Assembly (NCBI GenBank): GCA_015143295.1
Contig: CM026568.1
Location: forward strand, 16,126,607 to 16,190,606
Direction: 5' to 3'
Source: Tetracentron sinense
Lineage: Eukaryota; Streptophyta; Magnoliopsida; Trochodendrales; Trochodendraceae
DNA length: 64,000 bases
Shown here in pieces: positions 40,779 to 51,573 of the stretch (positions are counted from its first letter, which is position 1; each line of letters opens with the position of its first letter). Both the position numbers and the translations under genes were made by a program. The notes below the pieces were generated by a model. It did not search any database and was not told the DNA's origin. It worked only from the letters and a program-made list of their open reading frames with translations.

Positions 40779-42239
40779 CATGTCTCTTTTAATACCCCTT
40801 AATTATGATTAAGATTCACTAATCCTAAGAATTCAACCATGCATCTAATATAGGTTTATTTTTTCTCTAAAGGTTAAAGTTGTTAACCAAAGTTAAAAGA
40901 GCAGTTAAAGAGGCTTTTCTCTCCTTGAGTCCGTTTACAACTTGAGAGAATCACAAGTCTCCTAATATATATATTATCACCAACAAATCCAGCTGACTCG
41001 CACCTCTTGCTTAATTTTCAAGTGAATCGTAATCAAGGCTTATATATCGTGTGTTATACGAAATTAGAAAAAAAAAAAAACACTATCGTGTAATCAAATT
41101 ATTCTACAACTTGAAAGTGGTTGGCCAACTTGTTTAGTAACAAAAATTCCATCTTATGAATTAGACCTCGTGTTTGGGTTAAGGAAATCTTCCCAAAGGG
41201 TTTATAGCCACCTAATTAAGATCATACCCATCATGAAACCAAGAAACACTGATGGGTCTCACCCAAGGAGATCTAGCTTCTGAGCTAGAGATGGATGACT
41301 TTTGTGCATGTCTCAATCAAGAAACCGTGTTTATGAAATATCTATTTTTAAAATAAAAATAAAAAACTTTTAATGCAACATTATAACAATTACTGAAGCA
41401 GGACCAACAACAGAGACAAAATCATATTTTTCTTCCAAGTGTCCATAAGGAAGAAACTAAAGTTTAGTGATCATGACTTTCCCTAGTGATCTAAACATGA
41501 TAGTAGACAAGGACGTTAGCGACTGTAACTTTCACCCCAGATTTAAAAAAAAAAAAAAAAAACTCATGAGTTATGTCGGTGCTTTGATTGCGAGTGACAC
41601 CGTAAGTGGCGTGCCATCTCATCAACGTTCGTTCGATACAACTTTGGATCCTTGTAGCTATGATCATGGAGATAAAATGGTGGGTGGCATTGTAGCCTGT
41701 AGCAAAGTTGAACACAAAGAACTATTTAATTAACGAATAGTCAATGCCCTAGGAATCTAATCTAAACTTCGGGTGTGATGGATAACTAATCAAAGCCCTT
41801 AAGACTTCAATTTTTTTTTTTTTAAATTAAGAAATAATAATAATAATATGGTAATATGGAGGTATAAAACTTGTCTAATTAAATAATCGATAAAAAAAAC
41901 CAAACAAAAATTTTCAAAGTACCTAGTAAAATTTTAGTTCTAAAAGTAGTAATCATCAAACCGACTTTTCAAGGTGTAGAAAAAACTACAACTTCAAAAG
42001 AATGGTTATTACTAGTCTTGCCGTTATATCGACAAAACCTTTTTAATGTTTTAGTACTGTTTCAAATTGTACAAAATTATGAACAAGTAATCATGGATAG
42101 GAGCAACGTCTTTTTATTTATTTATTTATTTTAATGTAAGGTGTATTTGACATGATTATCACCCGATGATTGAGGTGCACTCCGTCAACCATTTGAGCTA
42201 TGGCCTCTGTAACAAAATTTTAAATTGTCTAACCATGAA

Positions 42240-42840
42240 ATGTGTTCAAGTGTTCAATCCATACATCCACACGTAAAAAAAAAGCGTACACGACACACAA
42301 ATCGCAAGCCTATTAAACACGAAAAGAAATTTGTAAATTGTCCAACAATGAAATGTGTTTGAAGTGTTCATTCCATACGATGATGCGTAAAAAGAACAAG
42401 CCATAAGCCTAATAATTAAACACCATATCAAACATAAAAGAAATTTGTAAATTGTGCATATCAAACACGAAATAAAAAAATTGTAAATTGTTTAACCATG
42501 AAAGGTGTTCAAAGTGTTCAATTTGTACAATGACAAGAATTGCAAGCCTGATGAACACCTATATAAAAAAGAAAAAGAAAAAAAAAGAGTAGTGATTAGC
42601 ATACTTGGGAAATGGATTTTAAAATCTAAGACTGGACATCATTGATCCATGCCCCCTATCCACTATAGTAGGTGTTCAAAGTGTTCAATTTGTACAATGA
42701 CACGTTAAAAAAAAAACGTGCACGCATAAGAATTGCAAGCCTGACGAACACCTATATAAAAAAAAAAAAAAAAGCAGTGATTAGCATACTTGGGATATGG
42801 ATTTTAAAATCCAAGGTTGGACATCATTGGTCCATGCCCC
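42240..42840. repeat. Degenerate tandem repeat region
   Basis: Units of about 110 bp built around aaatttgtaaattgt and gtgttcaaagtgttcaat recur from 42240 to 42510. Then a block containing gaattgcaagcctga and gattagcatacttggg occurs twice (about 42511-42662 and 42673-42840). No gene. Confidence 0.7.
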
Positions 42841-42938
42841 CCTCTAAAATACCCACTAACTATAATGGGTATTTAATAGTGGGTATTTAAGAAGGGGGCA
42901 TGGACCAATGATGTCCAGCCTTGGATTTTAAAATCCAT
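42799..42938. mobile_element. Palindromic miniature with 43-bp arms
   Basis: Arms of about 43 bp containing ggattttaaaatccaagg and gtccatgccccc are nearly perfect inverted repeats around a 55-bp loop that itself has gggtattta inverted motifs. No target duplication resolved. Confidence 0.7.
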
Positions 42939-43483
42939 TTCTCTGGTACGTTTCCTAAAAAGATGTTCTTTTAGCTTAGCATTTAGAAAAGAATTACTTG
43001 AATCATATTCAATCTGATAACAAAGCAGTCCAGTCAAAGATATCATAATTTCCTTCTAAATTGCAACACAATATGACTTATGATTAAACTTAAATAACTA
43101 TCTATTCTTTCAGTAGCTAACTTAACTGATTAATCTAGTGAGTACACCAAACTTCATTATCATCACCGAAGGTCCGAAACATAATCATACGCAAATTACT
43201 CTCTCTATTTAACTTATGATATTTTAATATTTTTAGAGGGGGTATTTGTGGGGTGCCAACATTTGAAAATTAATGACTGGCCTTTGCTGAATTTCGCTGC
43301 ATAAGTTTATATATGTACCAAACAGAACCCTAGAGGTAGGAGCAGAAATTTCTGACCCACCCCATCAGCCTGTCCGACTTTCATAGGTTAAGGTAAGGTT
43401 TTCTCAACTCATTCACGATTGGCGGATGCGGATGGGCCTCATAGACCTAGTGGGTCATTTACTTAGTTAACTTAGTTTCTAAT

Positions 43484-43796
43484 AACAAAGCCATGCATAT
43501 ATTACAAAATAATTTTAAGGTAAAATTTTAAAATATAAACAATGTATTTATATGTTTATCATTTTATTTTAAGCGCCGTTGGCTGGTGGGTTAGGGATGT
43601 CTACTTTAACTGTAAGTACACACTTTTTAAGTGATTGCAACGCTTTAACCATTAAAGTGGACTGGTGGTTGCCTCAGGTTGAGAATAAGAAATGTCTGAG
43701 ACTAGGGCTAGCACTCCTTAATATATAAATACATTGTTTATATTTTAAAATTTTACCTTAAAATTATTTTGTAATATTTGCATGCCTTATTATTAG
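43484..43796. repeat. Inverted repeat, about 74-bp arms
   Basis: 43484-43557 and 43723-43796 match as reverse complements at almost every base (for example ttttaaggtaaaattttaaa). A direct repeat tttattttaagcgc...ggctggtggg follows each arm (about 43566 and 43808). This could be a foldback insertion or a local inverted duplication. Confidence 0.8.
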
Positions 43797-43972
43797 GAAT
43801 AAGTTTATTTTAAGCGCGTTGGGCTGGTGGGATAGGTCCGAGGAGTTCCTTGATTAGTTGGGCTTGGGTAGCATATTAACCCATTTATAAATGGATCGGG
43901 TTTGAGTTAAGGCTATGTCAGTTGTCACTAGTTCGAGATTCAACAAGACCCGACCAAGTTCTACCTTTACCC

Positions 43973-44078
43973 AGAGTAATTGCTTTTTTGGTCAACAGGT
44001 TTCATTGGTTAATGAAATTTACATTAGAGTAATTGCTTTTTTGGTCAACAGGTTTCATTGGTTAATGAAATTTACATT
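43973..44078. repeat. Perfect tandem duplication, 53-bp unit
   Basis: 43973-44025 and 44026-44078 are identical, each starting agagtaattgc and ending tttacatt. There are no mismatches, so it is recent. Confidence 0.95.
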
Positions 44079-45069
44079 AGAGCTGGAGGTAATGATTCTC
44101 TCTCTTTTTTTTTTTTTTTAGGTAAACTCAATCATACCACAAGCTAATGATTCTCTTTAAAGTTAGAAAACAAGCATATATAATTTTTTATTATAAAACA
44201 AAAAAATTGTGATTCCCTATAAGTTGGAGAGAAGCCTAATCCACTACTATATGATTGGCCCTGTTGCCCAAATGCGTGGAAAAAAGCACCACATCATCCA
44301 AAACCTATATTTTGTAAGTCTGGATCTCTTGTAGAGGGTCTGTACAAGGATTCTTGTAGAGTCAAGGAGAGTTTGCCACGCAACCGTTGTTCATATGAAA
44401 ACACCCTTCTTCTTAATTGGTGTTATGTCAAAGACTCGTGAATCTCTCCAGCTGTAACCAGACTCGTATTACGCCATTGACGCTACCATGTATCCCTTTT
44501 GCTACCTCTTAACTGTGGTTAAGATTCACCCACTTTTAGGGTTCACTCACCTATTCTTGGTTTTAAGAAAAAAAATATTTAAAAAGAAATTTAACTCCAT
44601 TTTAAAAGTCACTACCGCCTAGGGTTAATTTTTTTAATTTTTTTTTTTAAAAACCAAAGATAGATGAATGAACCCTAGGGGTGAGTGAATCTTAACCACA
44701 ATTAAGGGTGTCCAAAGGGACACATGGCAAGTCAGTGGCCTAATCGGACTAGACCGAGTCTGGTTAGAACTGGAGATGATAATGAGTCTATGCCAAAAAT
44801 GTCCTACATGGATGGTTACTTGTCATACTCTTCCTAAATTTTATAAAAAAATTCCTTGTAGGGGCCTTTGATCATCGGAGCGGGGCCAGGAAGCAGAGGA
44901 GGCACACAATGCATGGTGGTGAATTTGTGAAAAATGATTAGATGAATGCAAAATATTTTAGGTCTAGGGTATCCCCCAATTTTTTTTCTTCTGTGGATAA
45001 CTAAATTTATAGGTCATTTTGTCCATGTGCACATCCTACGTGTATTGTTTCTTATTGTTTATGGGGTCT

Positions 45070-45508
45070 CTAGGGTTATAAACGGATTGGATTTGGATCG
45101 TATCTGTCTAAATCCGAATCCAATCCGATTAAAAATCCAATAGATTCGGATCCAATGCGAGATCTCGTCAAATTATGAATTATCCAATCCGAATCTAATA
45201 ACTAATTTAAGATCAAAATCCGATCCGATTAACATTAATATATCTAAAAATATATATTTTAATGAAAAAACTATGATTAATACTCCAGTATTTTTGAAAA
45301 TTTATATAAATATTATTACTATTATATATATTCTAATCGGATTGGATTTTAAATGGATCAAATCACTATAAATCCAAACCATTAATCTGATTATAATCGG
45401 ATTCAACATCTTGAATCTGTATCCTATCCGACAGATTTATAATAGGATTAAGATCACGTATTAATCGGATTGGATCCGGATCAATATCCGACCCAGTGGT
45501 AGTCCTAG
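45070..45508. mobile_element. hAT-like miniature with AAATCCGATCCG motifs, copy 2
   Basis: Inverted ends CTAGGGTTATAAACGG and CTAGGACTACCACTGG, with many ATCCGAT motifs near both ends. It is related to 32745-33239. Flanking 8-mers do not match, so the copy is old. Confidence 0.6.
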
Positions 45509-45692
45509 TTGTCTTCATACCCTATGACTATCATCTGTTAATAATTAAATAACATAGCACAAAAATATATTTTGTTTTCAAAAGTTTAGGGCCCTTGCCG
45601 AATGACTCTAATATATTTGTTTATAAGTTCAAGGAGATTGGATCACAGTCAATCGTGATTGAACCCTATCCCAGTTCAATTGCACTCACAGA

Positions 45693-45914
45693 TCAACACG
45701 TATCCTTTCAACTCCTATTAACTGTGGTTAAAATTCACTAATCCTTAGAGTTTAACAATAAAACCTTGATTTTTTTTTCAAATCTTTAAATAATATTTAA
45801 TGCTAGTTAAGGATTTTTAATGTAAATTTTTTTAAACCAAGGTTATAATGTTGAACTCTAAAAGTTAGTGAATCTTAACCATTATTAATAGGGGTTTAAA
45901 GAGACACGTGTTGA
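45693..45914. mobile_element. GGTTAA miniature, fullest copy
   Basis: Near-palindromic element: the left end TCAACACGTATCC is matched by the right end GACACGTGTTGA. Inside are ttaactgtggttaaaattcac and its inverted partner gtgaatcttaaccatta. Relatives: about 26290-26435, 39340-39440 (half), 40779-40915, 44495-44720, 47945-48055 (half), 48895-49035 and 56705-56800. Confidence 0.75.
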
Positions 45915-46439
45915 CACATGGCAGCTGCCCTTATGCCCCTATTGCTTAAGTGTGTATATATATATATATATTTTTCAATGCCCCCAAATAAAATCTTTTC
46001 CCGTTGTGTTTCAAAAGTTGGGGGGGCACGTGCCCCCGTAGGCTCTGCCTGGCCCTGTTGATCCCAATTGGAGGGATGCTATTCAGTCAGTCAAACAACC
46101 TTAGTGAAGACTTTCATGCATCTATCCATTTCGTGCAGGTTAGCCAGGGAAAGTAATGGGGTGACCTACATCCGTACCACTCATACCGATTCACGAGTGG
46201 ACTCAGTGAGTTACTTGAAAAGGGAGGGATTTCAAACAAATTCAACCTACCACCCCAACCCCAGGTGGGCTAAAAGCCATCGACCTACCTTTCAGTAGCA
46301 AGAAGGGATATTGGCGAGAGAACAAGCACTGTGCTATCATGAGCATATGGGTGGACTGTTCGGTGAGAGTTAGGTGAAATTTTCCTAGCCACCTCACCCT
46401 TATTTATTTCACACTCCCCAGTTTGAGTATTGTCGAGCT

Positions 46440-46602
46440 CGTAAGTCGTGACCTCTCTCCCTCTGTCTCTGTCTCTCTCTAAATTGTTTTTAATTACAGA
46501 GGAAAACACCATTTCCTTTCTTCTTAAGCAAAAGCTTAAGCTTAGTTTGGATTGGATTGGTTGCCTAAACAAGGACAAACAGCCGCCACCGCCACCACAA
46601 AC
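46440..46602 (+). promoter_or_regulatory. Likely LAR 5' leader
   Basis: The 160 bp before the LAR start codon include a CT-rich tract at about 46452-46482, of the kind common in plant 5' leaders, and a GCCACC-rich stretch just before the ATG. The transcription start is not determined from sequence. Confidence 0.4.
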
Positions 46603-46807
46603 ATGACAGCATCTCCTCTATTTCCTCCACCGGTCGAGGGTCGCACCCTTATCATCGGAGCAACCGGTTTCATCGGCCGCTTCATCGCCGAAGCTAGTCT
46701 GGCTGCCGGTCGACCCACCTATCTTATTGTCCGGCCAGGCCCTTCCTCTCCTTACAAGGCCAAAATCATCAGAGCGCTCCAAGATAAAGATGCCATCCTC
46801 ATACACG

Positions 46808-46841
<34 letters not shown>

Positions 46842-49800
46842 GATATATATATATATATATATATCCTATAAATAGTAGGAGACTGCTACCCCAATTTCTC
46901 TCTCCCACTCTCTTTTTTTCTCTCTCCTACCCTACATGTGTCTTCACTATTCTTTAGCGCTGCAAAAATAGTCAGGAATAGAAATGCTGGCATAAGCCGC
47001 AGCGGATGCAAGGCGGTTGCAACAGGTGGCATCACATCTCTTGTTATAAGTATAGCACGTGTTGCACCCATGCTGCTGCGTCTATGATTCACTAAGTGCG
47101 CAAGCACTCCTCTAATAGGAATAGTGATGATCCAAGACTACAAAGAATGGTACACATCAAGAAAAATGGCTTTGGATTGTATCTGGCGAAGCTAGAAATG
47201 GCCAGTCTCAAGCAACCATAGAATAGGGTACAAGTGGTGAGAAGTTAAAATCATGGCCCCATGATTTTGACTTCTCCACACAATATTCATGTGTCATATA
47301 GTGTGCGGAGAAGTCAAAATCATGTGTAAAAATTGAGATGACTTCTTCTCTTTTTTAACGCCACATGTCCCTTATTGCCTGAGAGCCCTTTCTGGCTTTG
47401 CCAGTGACAATCCGAGGCCATGAAAAATATATGCACTCCTTTAAAAACATCGCATGATCTACTTTTATTATTTAAAGAGATTAATTATGAAGTGAAGTTA
47501 TGATTATACAGTCAACCGTTGCAATCAAAATTTGTCTGAGAAAATGATAACTTAGTAATTATGTATACAAAGAAAAATAATTTTTAACGGTTAATTATTC
47601 CAATAAATATCTATTTCAAGGCAAATTTTGGATCACTCCAATTGACTAGTTATTCCCCTATTAAAAAAGCCTTCGTATATGAAATTTTTCTTGATGACAC
47701 GATTCTATTGGTCATTCATAACTGGATTAGACCATTTGCTACCAAATTCCACTCAACATTCCCCTTTCCACGAACATATCTCATCCGAGAATGCTAACCA
47801 CACTCACAATTCAAAAAGTTTCTCCTTAGATAATAAATACAAATTTTTTTGCCATAATCACTTGTGGGCCCACACAAAGTTAATTATTTTATTAAGTCGG
47901 CAGAGGAGGGGACTATTCCTCCTCCCTCTCACATATATAGCCGACCCTTTAACTCGGGTTAGTTATATTTTTCTAAAAACCAAGGATAAATAGGTGAACC
48001 TTCAGGGTGGATGAATCTTAACCACAGTTAAATAGGGTTAGAAAGGGACACATGACAAGAAAATGAGAGCTGAGACGGCCATCCTCACGTCACCGACAGA
48101 GGGGGTGACTATTTTCCTTATTATATTATATAAAAAGTGTGAAAGTATGCCTCATATCTCAAATGGGGTTGCTTGATTTACTTTCAGGGCTCGATCAACG
48201 ACCAGGATTTCATGGAAAATATACTACGGGAGCATAAGATCGATGTGGTTATATCATCCATTGGTGGTCAGGGCATCTTAGACCAGCTAACGGTCGTGAA
48301 CGCCATTAAAGCTGTGGGCACGGTCAAGGTATATACTATATAGCTATCTTTCGTCCGTAGACAGAAGTATATTATACACCATAGTTACTAGGGAATATAA
48401 CCTAAGTCGTGTACCCTTATATTATTCGTTGGCAGAGATTTTTGCCATCGGAGTTCGGACACGACATAGACAGAGCGGATCCCGTGGAGCCAGGACTCGG
48501 CATGTACAACGAGAAACGGGCCGTTCGACGGTTGATCGAGGATACTGGGATACCTTTTACTTATATCTGCTGCAATTCAATCGCTGCTTGGCCCTACCAC
48601 GACAACACTCACCCTTCCGAGGTTCTCCCTCCGTTGGATCGTTTCCAGATCTACGGTGATGGCAGCGTCAAAGGTAAGACTGCCCACACAAGCATTTTAA
48701 TTTCTATTGAATATTTATGCGAGATAATTAATTATTAACAGGAGCTCCGGTTGGAGAGATAACCGGAGCATCCAAAAAAATTGCCTTGGATGGGGTTATT
48801 TTGAGAATTACAGTATAATTTTAATTGATAGAAATAACCTTCTTTTATATTTCTAATTGCCAAAGTAGCTTCTTTTTTTTTTTTTTTTGTTTTCTCAGAG
48901 TGTCTTTTTTAACCGTGGTTAACTCTCTTCAATTGTGATGAATATTTCTCTAAAATTAAGGTTAAAAATATAAACCTAAGGTTAGTGAGTCTTATTCCCA
49001 TTTAGATGGAGTTAAAAAAGGAGACATGACAAGAAACAAAGGAGAACAAGGCCATGCTAGAAAAGTGGTCTTATGCTTCCATACATTATGCGACATGTGA
49101 CGATAAAAAAGGGCTAAAAATGGGGATAGTTATCAAGTAGGGAAAAGTCTAAATCATGGGAGAAATGAAATGCCTTTTCCCTTTTTATATCGCCACATGC
49201 CAGATAATGTGTGGAAGCCCAAGATCACTTTTCTAGCATAGTCAAAAACAATCCTGAGCCACTCCTGGCACCACATACCTCTTGTACACACCTACTAGGC
49301 TATTAAGGTGTATGTGGTGTCATGGGAGTAGGTGTTGGCAGTCCCCTCGCATGCACCAATGGGAGATAATTTGTGCATTTTTTTTGTCCCTATCCAAAAA
49401 AGACTTAGGATCATATTCCGTTGGTGCTGGCAAGGAGATCTCCAACACCAATCAGAAAGTGTCACACACCATTTTGCATGCTTGTCAAGGTCTATATAGA
49501 CAAATCAAAGCACTAGTTGGTGTGAAGGGGATATTTGTGGTGCTTTCCGGTTGGGTGATGTCCCATACCAAAAGGAGATGATCCTGAGTCATCTAAAGTG
49601 GAGATTTCAACTACCATAGAAGGAAGGAGTGGATCACTGGATCTCAGGGATTTTGGACCAGTGGTTCCCGGGACTTACGCCTCATGAAGCAGAAGGTTTT
49701 GGGTTCGGCTTCTCACTCCCTCTTTAGAGCCAACTCTGCATAGGATTTTTCCGGACTTACCTGGCATGGAGGTTGTGGGCTCTCGTCGCACCCTAGGGAA

Positions 49801-51573
49801 TTAGTCCTGAGACCCAGAGAGTTGGTTGGATCACGAAAACATGTGTTGCTATGTACACACAATAGTACGAAATTACATGTAACGTATTTGACTCTTGTCC
49901 AGGGAAGATTCATGGTGAAATTTCTTGCTTACGTTTGTTACTGTGAGGGTGTTACGGTCATTTGGGAAGACGAGGACGATTAGGAGAGAAAAAGATAATT
50001 GTGTGTTGACTGTTAGATGTAGAAGAAAACAAAACGGAAATAATGGCCTTCAGCTAAAGAGAGATTAGACGTATAGTAAAATGAACATATCATTGTTGCA
50101 GTGCTATGTCCAATATGCCAACTTGCTAATTTGGTAAAGTCGTTGCGTGCCGGCAGAGGTGGAGCCAATGGCAAGCAGCTGGCTGCTTAATAGTTGCTCC
50201 TGAAATTTTGAAGAAAGAAAGGCGACATAGTCATGGGCAAGAGGACTGTTGCCCTTGAACTATTTAATTTTTTAATCTTATATATTATGTTATTTAATTA
50301 TTTAACCATAAGATAGGATAATAGCCCTTAAACAAGAAGACACAATACCTATAGATATATACATGAAACCTACGGGCGAGATGGCCCAAGAACAACTTCT
50401 TTGTTTTTTAAGTTCTTAGAGGTTATGCCCCAAATCTCCTTCAACCCATGATATTTTGTACTTGCCTAATTATCCTTCACAAATCGTCACCAATTACTAA
50501 CATTATCATTAACCCACAACAAGAAAATCCTGTTATGCCCCTAGGTGCAATGCCATGTTCAAAACCTGTCCTAACATGCTAACCCACTAACCATCAAACT
50601 TGACTATTAAAAAAATAATAATAAGTGTTTATGCCAAAAAGGTTTTTGCTTAGGATGAAATACCCAAACTACCTTAAAATGTAAACGTGGTTTCAAAAGA
50701 ACAAAATCCATTTTTAATTTGGTATTGTTGTACCCATTTATGGTGATTCAGGCATCAAAATGAGACAAACTTGTAATTTTTTGTGTGGATATTTTACAGC
50801 CTACTTTGTCGATGGTGTCGACATAGGAAAATTCACCATGAAAGTTCTTGATGATGAACGAACTGTCAACAAGTCTGTCCATTTCCGACCATCCTGCAAT
50901 TTCCTCAACATAAACGAGCTGGCATCTTTATGGGAGAAGAAGATCGGACGAATCCTTCCTAGAGAAACTATCACAGAAGACGACCTACTTGCTGCCGCCG
51001 AAGGTCTATTAATTGAGTTAGTCTATGGGTACTCCCAAATATACTCCCAAACATACTCCCGAATCTTAACCGTCTATAGCTAATTACTAAGGGTCAAGAT
51101 TTGACTTGATTTATTTTATTTTTTCTAATGCCACATCAGCTCTAATCTTGACCCTTTAATAATTGATTTAAAGGGTTAGGATGTGGGAGAACATTTGAGA
51201 GTACACTTCGGGAGTACCCGTAGACTAATTCCTATTTTAATATCCTTCACTTAAATTTTCCAATCTTGTTTAGCAAATGGTTAGCTTCAACTTTCAATTT
51301 TTTTTTTAACTTGCAGAGAATTGCATCCCACGAAGTATCGTTGCATCGTTCACTCACGACATTTTCATAAAGGGTTGCCAAATTAATTTCTCCATCGATG
51401 GACCAAATGACATCGAAGTGAGCTCTCTCTATCCGGATGAACCTTTCAGATCCATGGATGAATGCTTTGACGACTTTCTTCTCAAGATTGTCGACAAGTC
51501 AGTAGAGGATGAGAAGATCATTACGCCGAATCCTAAGGTGGAAGTATTGCCCAAAACAGAAATGTGTGCTTGA
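46603..51573 (+). CDS. LAR: Leucoanthocyanidin reductase, complete
   Basis: NADPH-dependent reductase of the short-chain/PIP (isoflavone-reductase-like) family. It converts leucocyanidin to (+)-catechin in the proanthocyanidin branch of flavonoid synthesis, in the cytosol. Exons: 46603-46806, 48188-48328, 48436-48673, 50800-51003 and 51317-51573, totalling 1044 bp (347 aa plus TGA). All introns are GT-AG with matching phases. The NADPH-binding motif is GATGFIGRF, followed by YLIVRPGP. All three LAR signature motifs are present: RFLP (116-119), ICCN (159-162) and THD (275-277). They separate LAR from isoflavone reductase and PCBER. His124 and Lys142 match the catalytic pair H122/K140 of grape LAR1 at a constant offset. 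The ATG at 46603 gives the usual short N-terminus before the Rossmann fold, behind a CT-rich leader. Introns 1, 3 and 4 contain miniature transposons; intron 1 starts with long CT and TA microsatellites. Confidence 0.96.
46807..48187 (+). other. LAR intron 1 with microsatellites and two transposon remnants
   Basis: The donor gtatttct is followed at once by about 12 CT repeats (46811-46841) and about 10 TA repeats (to about 46863). A foldback element sits at 47166-47421 and a right half of the GGTTAA miniature at about 47945-48055. The rest shows no coding sequence. Confidence 0.75.
47166..47421. mobile_element. Foldback element, family F, copy 2, in LAR intron 1
   Basis: 256 bp with ends ATGGC...GCCAT, inner arms with TCTGGCGAAGC and GAGAAGTCAAAATCATG, and a perfect 5-bp flank GAAAA on each side (47161-47165 and 47422-47426). 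Confidence 0.75.
48674..50799 (+). other. LAR intron 3 (2.1 kb) with miniatures and a SINE-like repeat
   Basis: Contains a GGTTAA miniature (about 48895-49035), a diverged foldback family F copy (about 49050-49260) with arms gctagaaaagtg, a SINE-like repeat (about 49635-49830) and a GGGACGGAGCCA-family remnant (about 50155-50330). No coding frame. Confidence 0.65.
49635..49830 (+). mobile_element. SINE-like repeat in LAR intron 3
   Basis: Has a B-box-like gggttcggcttct after a ggaccagtggttcccggga region, then gtgggctctcgtcgcaccc and gggaattagtcc, reminiscent of Au-SINE bodies. No clear A-tail or target duplication, so the call is tentative. Confidence 0.4.
51015..51231. mobile_element. 217-bp Mutator-like miniature (CTCCC family), copy 2, in LAR intron 4
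   Basis: Inverted ends GAGTTAGTCTATGGGTACTC and GAATTAGTCTACGGGTACTC. Flanks CTATTAATT and CTATTTTAA fit a diverged 9-bp duplication. It has the same length as the copy at 20255-20471. It starts 11 bp after the LAR exon 4 end (51003), next to the donor gtctat. Confidence 0.85.

Larger units (their letters stand above)
33250..46439. other. 13-kb intergenic region between SOG1 and LAR, transposon mosaic
   Basis: Outside the elements listed separately, I find no frame with family motifs. Short open frames here sit in AT-rich or low-complexity DNA. Unassigned stretches over 300 bp include 33250-33900, 34850-35820, 36640-37900, 38600-39080, 40915-42230 and 42940-43480. Confidence 0.6.

Noticed and set aside
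46618..46908. - strand open frame across LAR exon 1
   Set aside because: Antisense shadow of the Rossmann-fold exon, ending in Arg-Glu/Tyr-Ile repeats from microsatellites.
48409..48738. LAR as isoflavone reductase or phenylcoumaran benzylic ether reductase
   Set aside because: RFLP, ICCN and THD motifs and the C-terminal extension match LAR.
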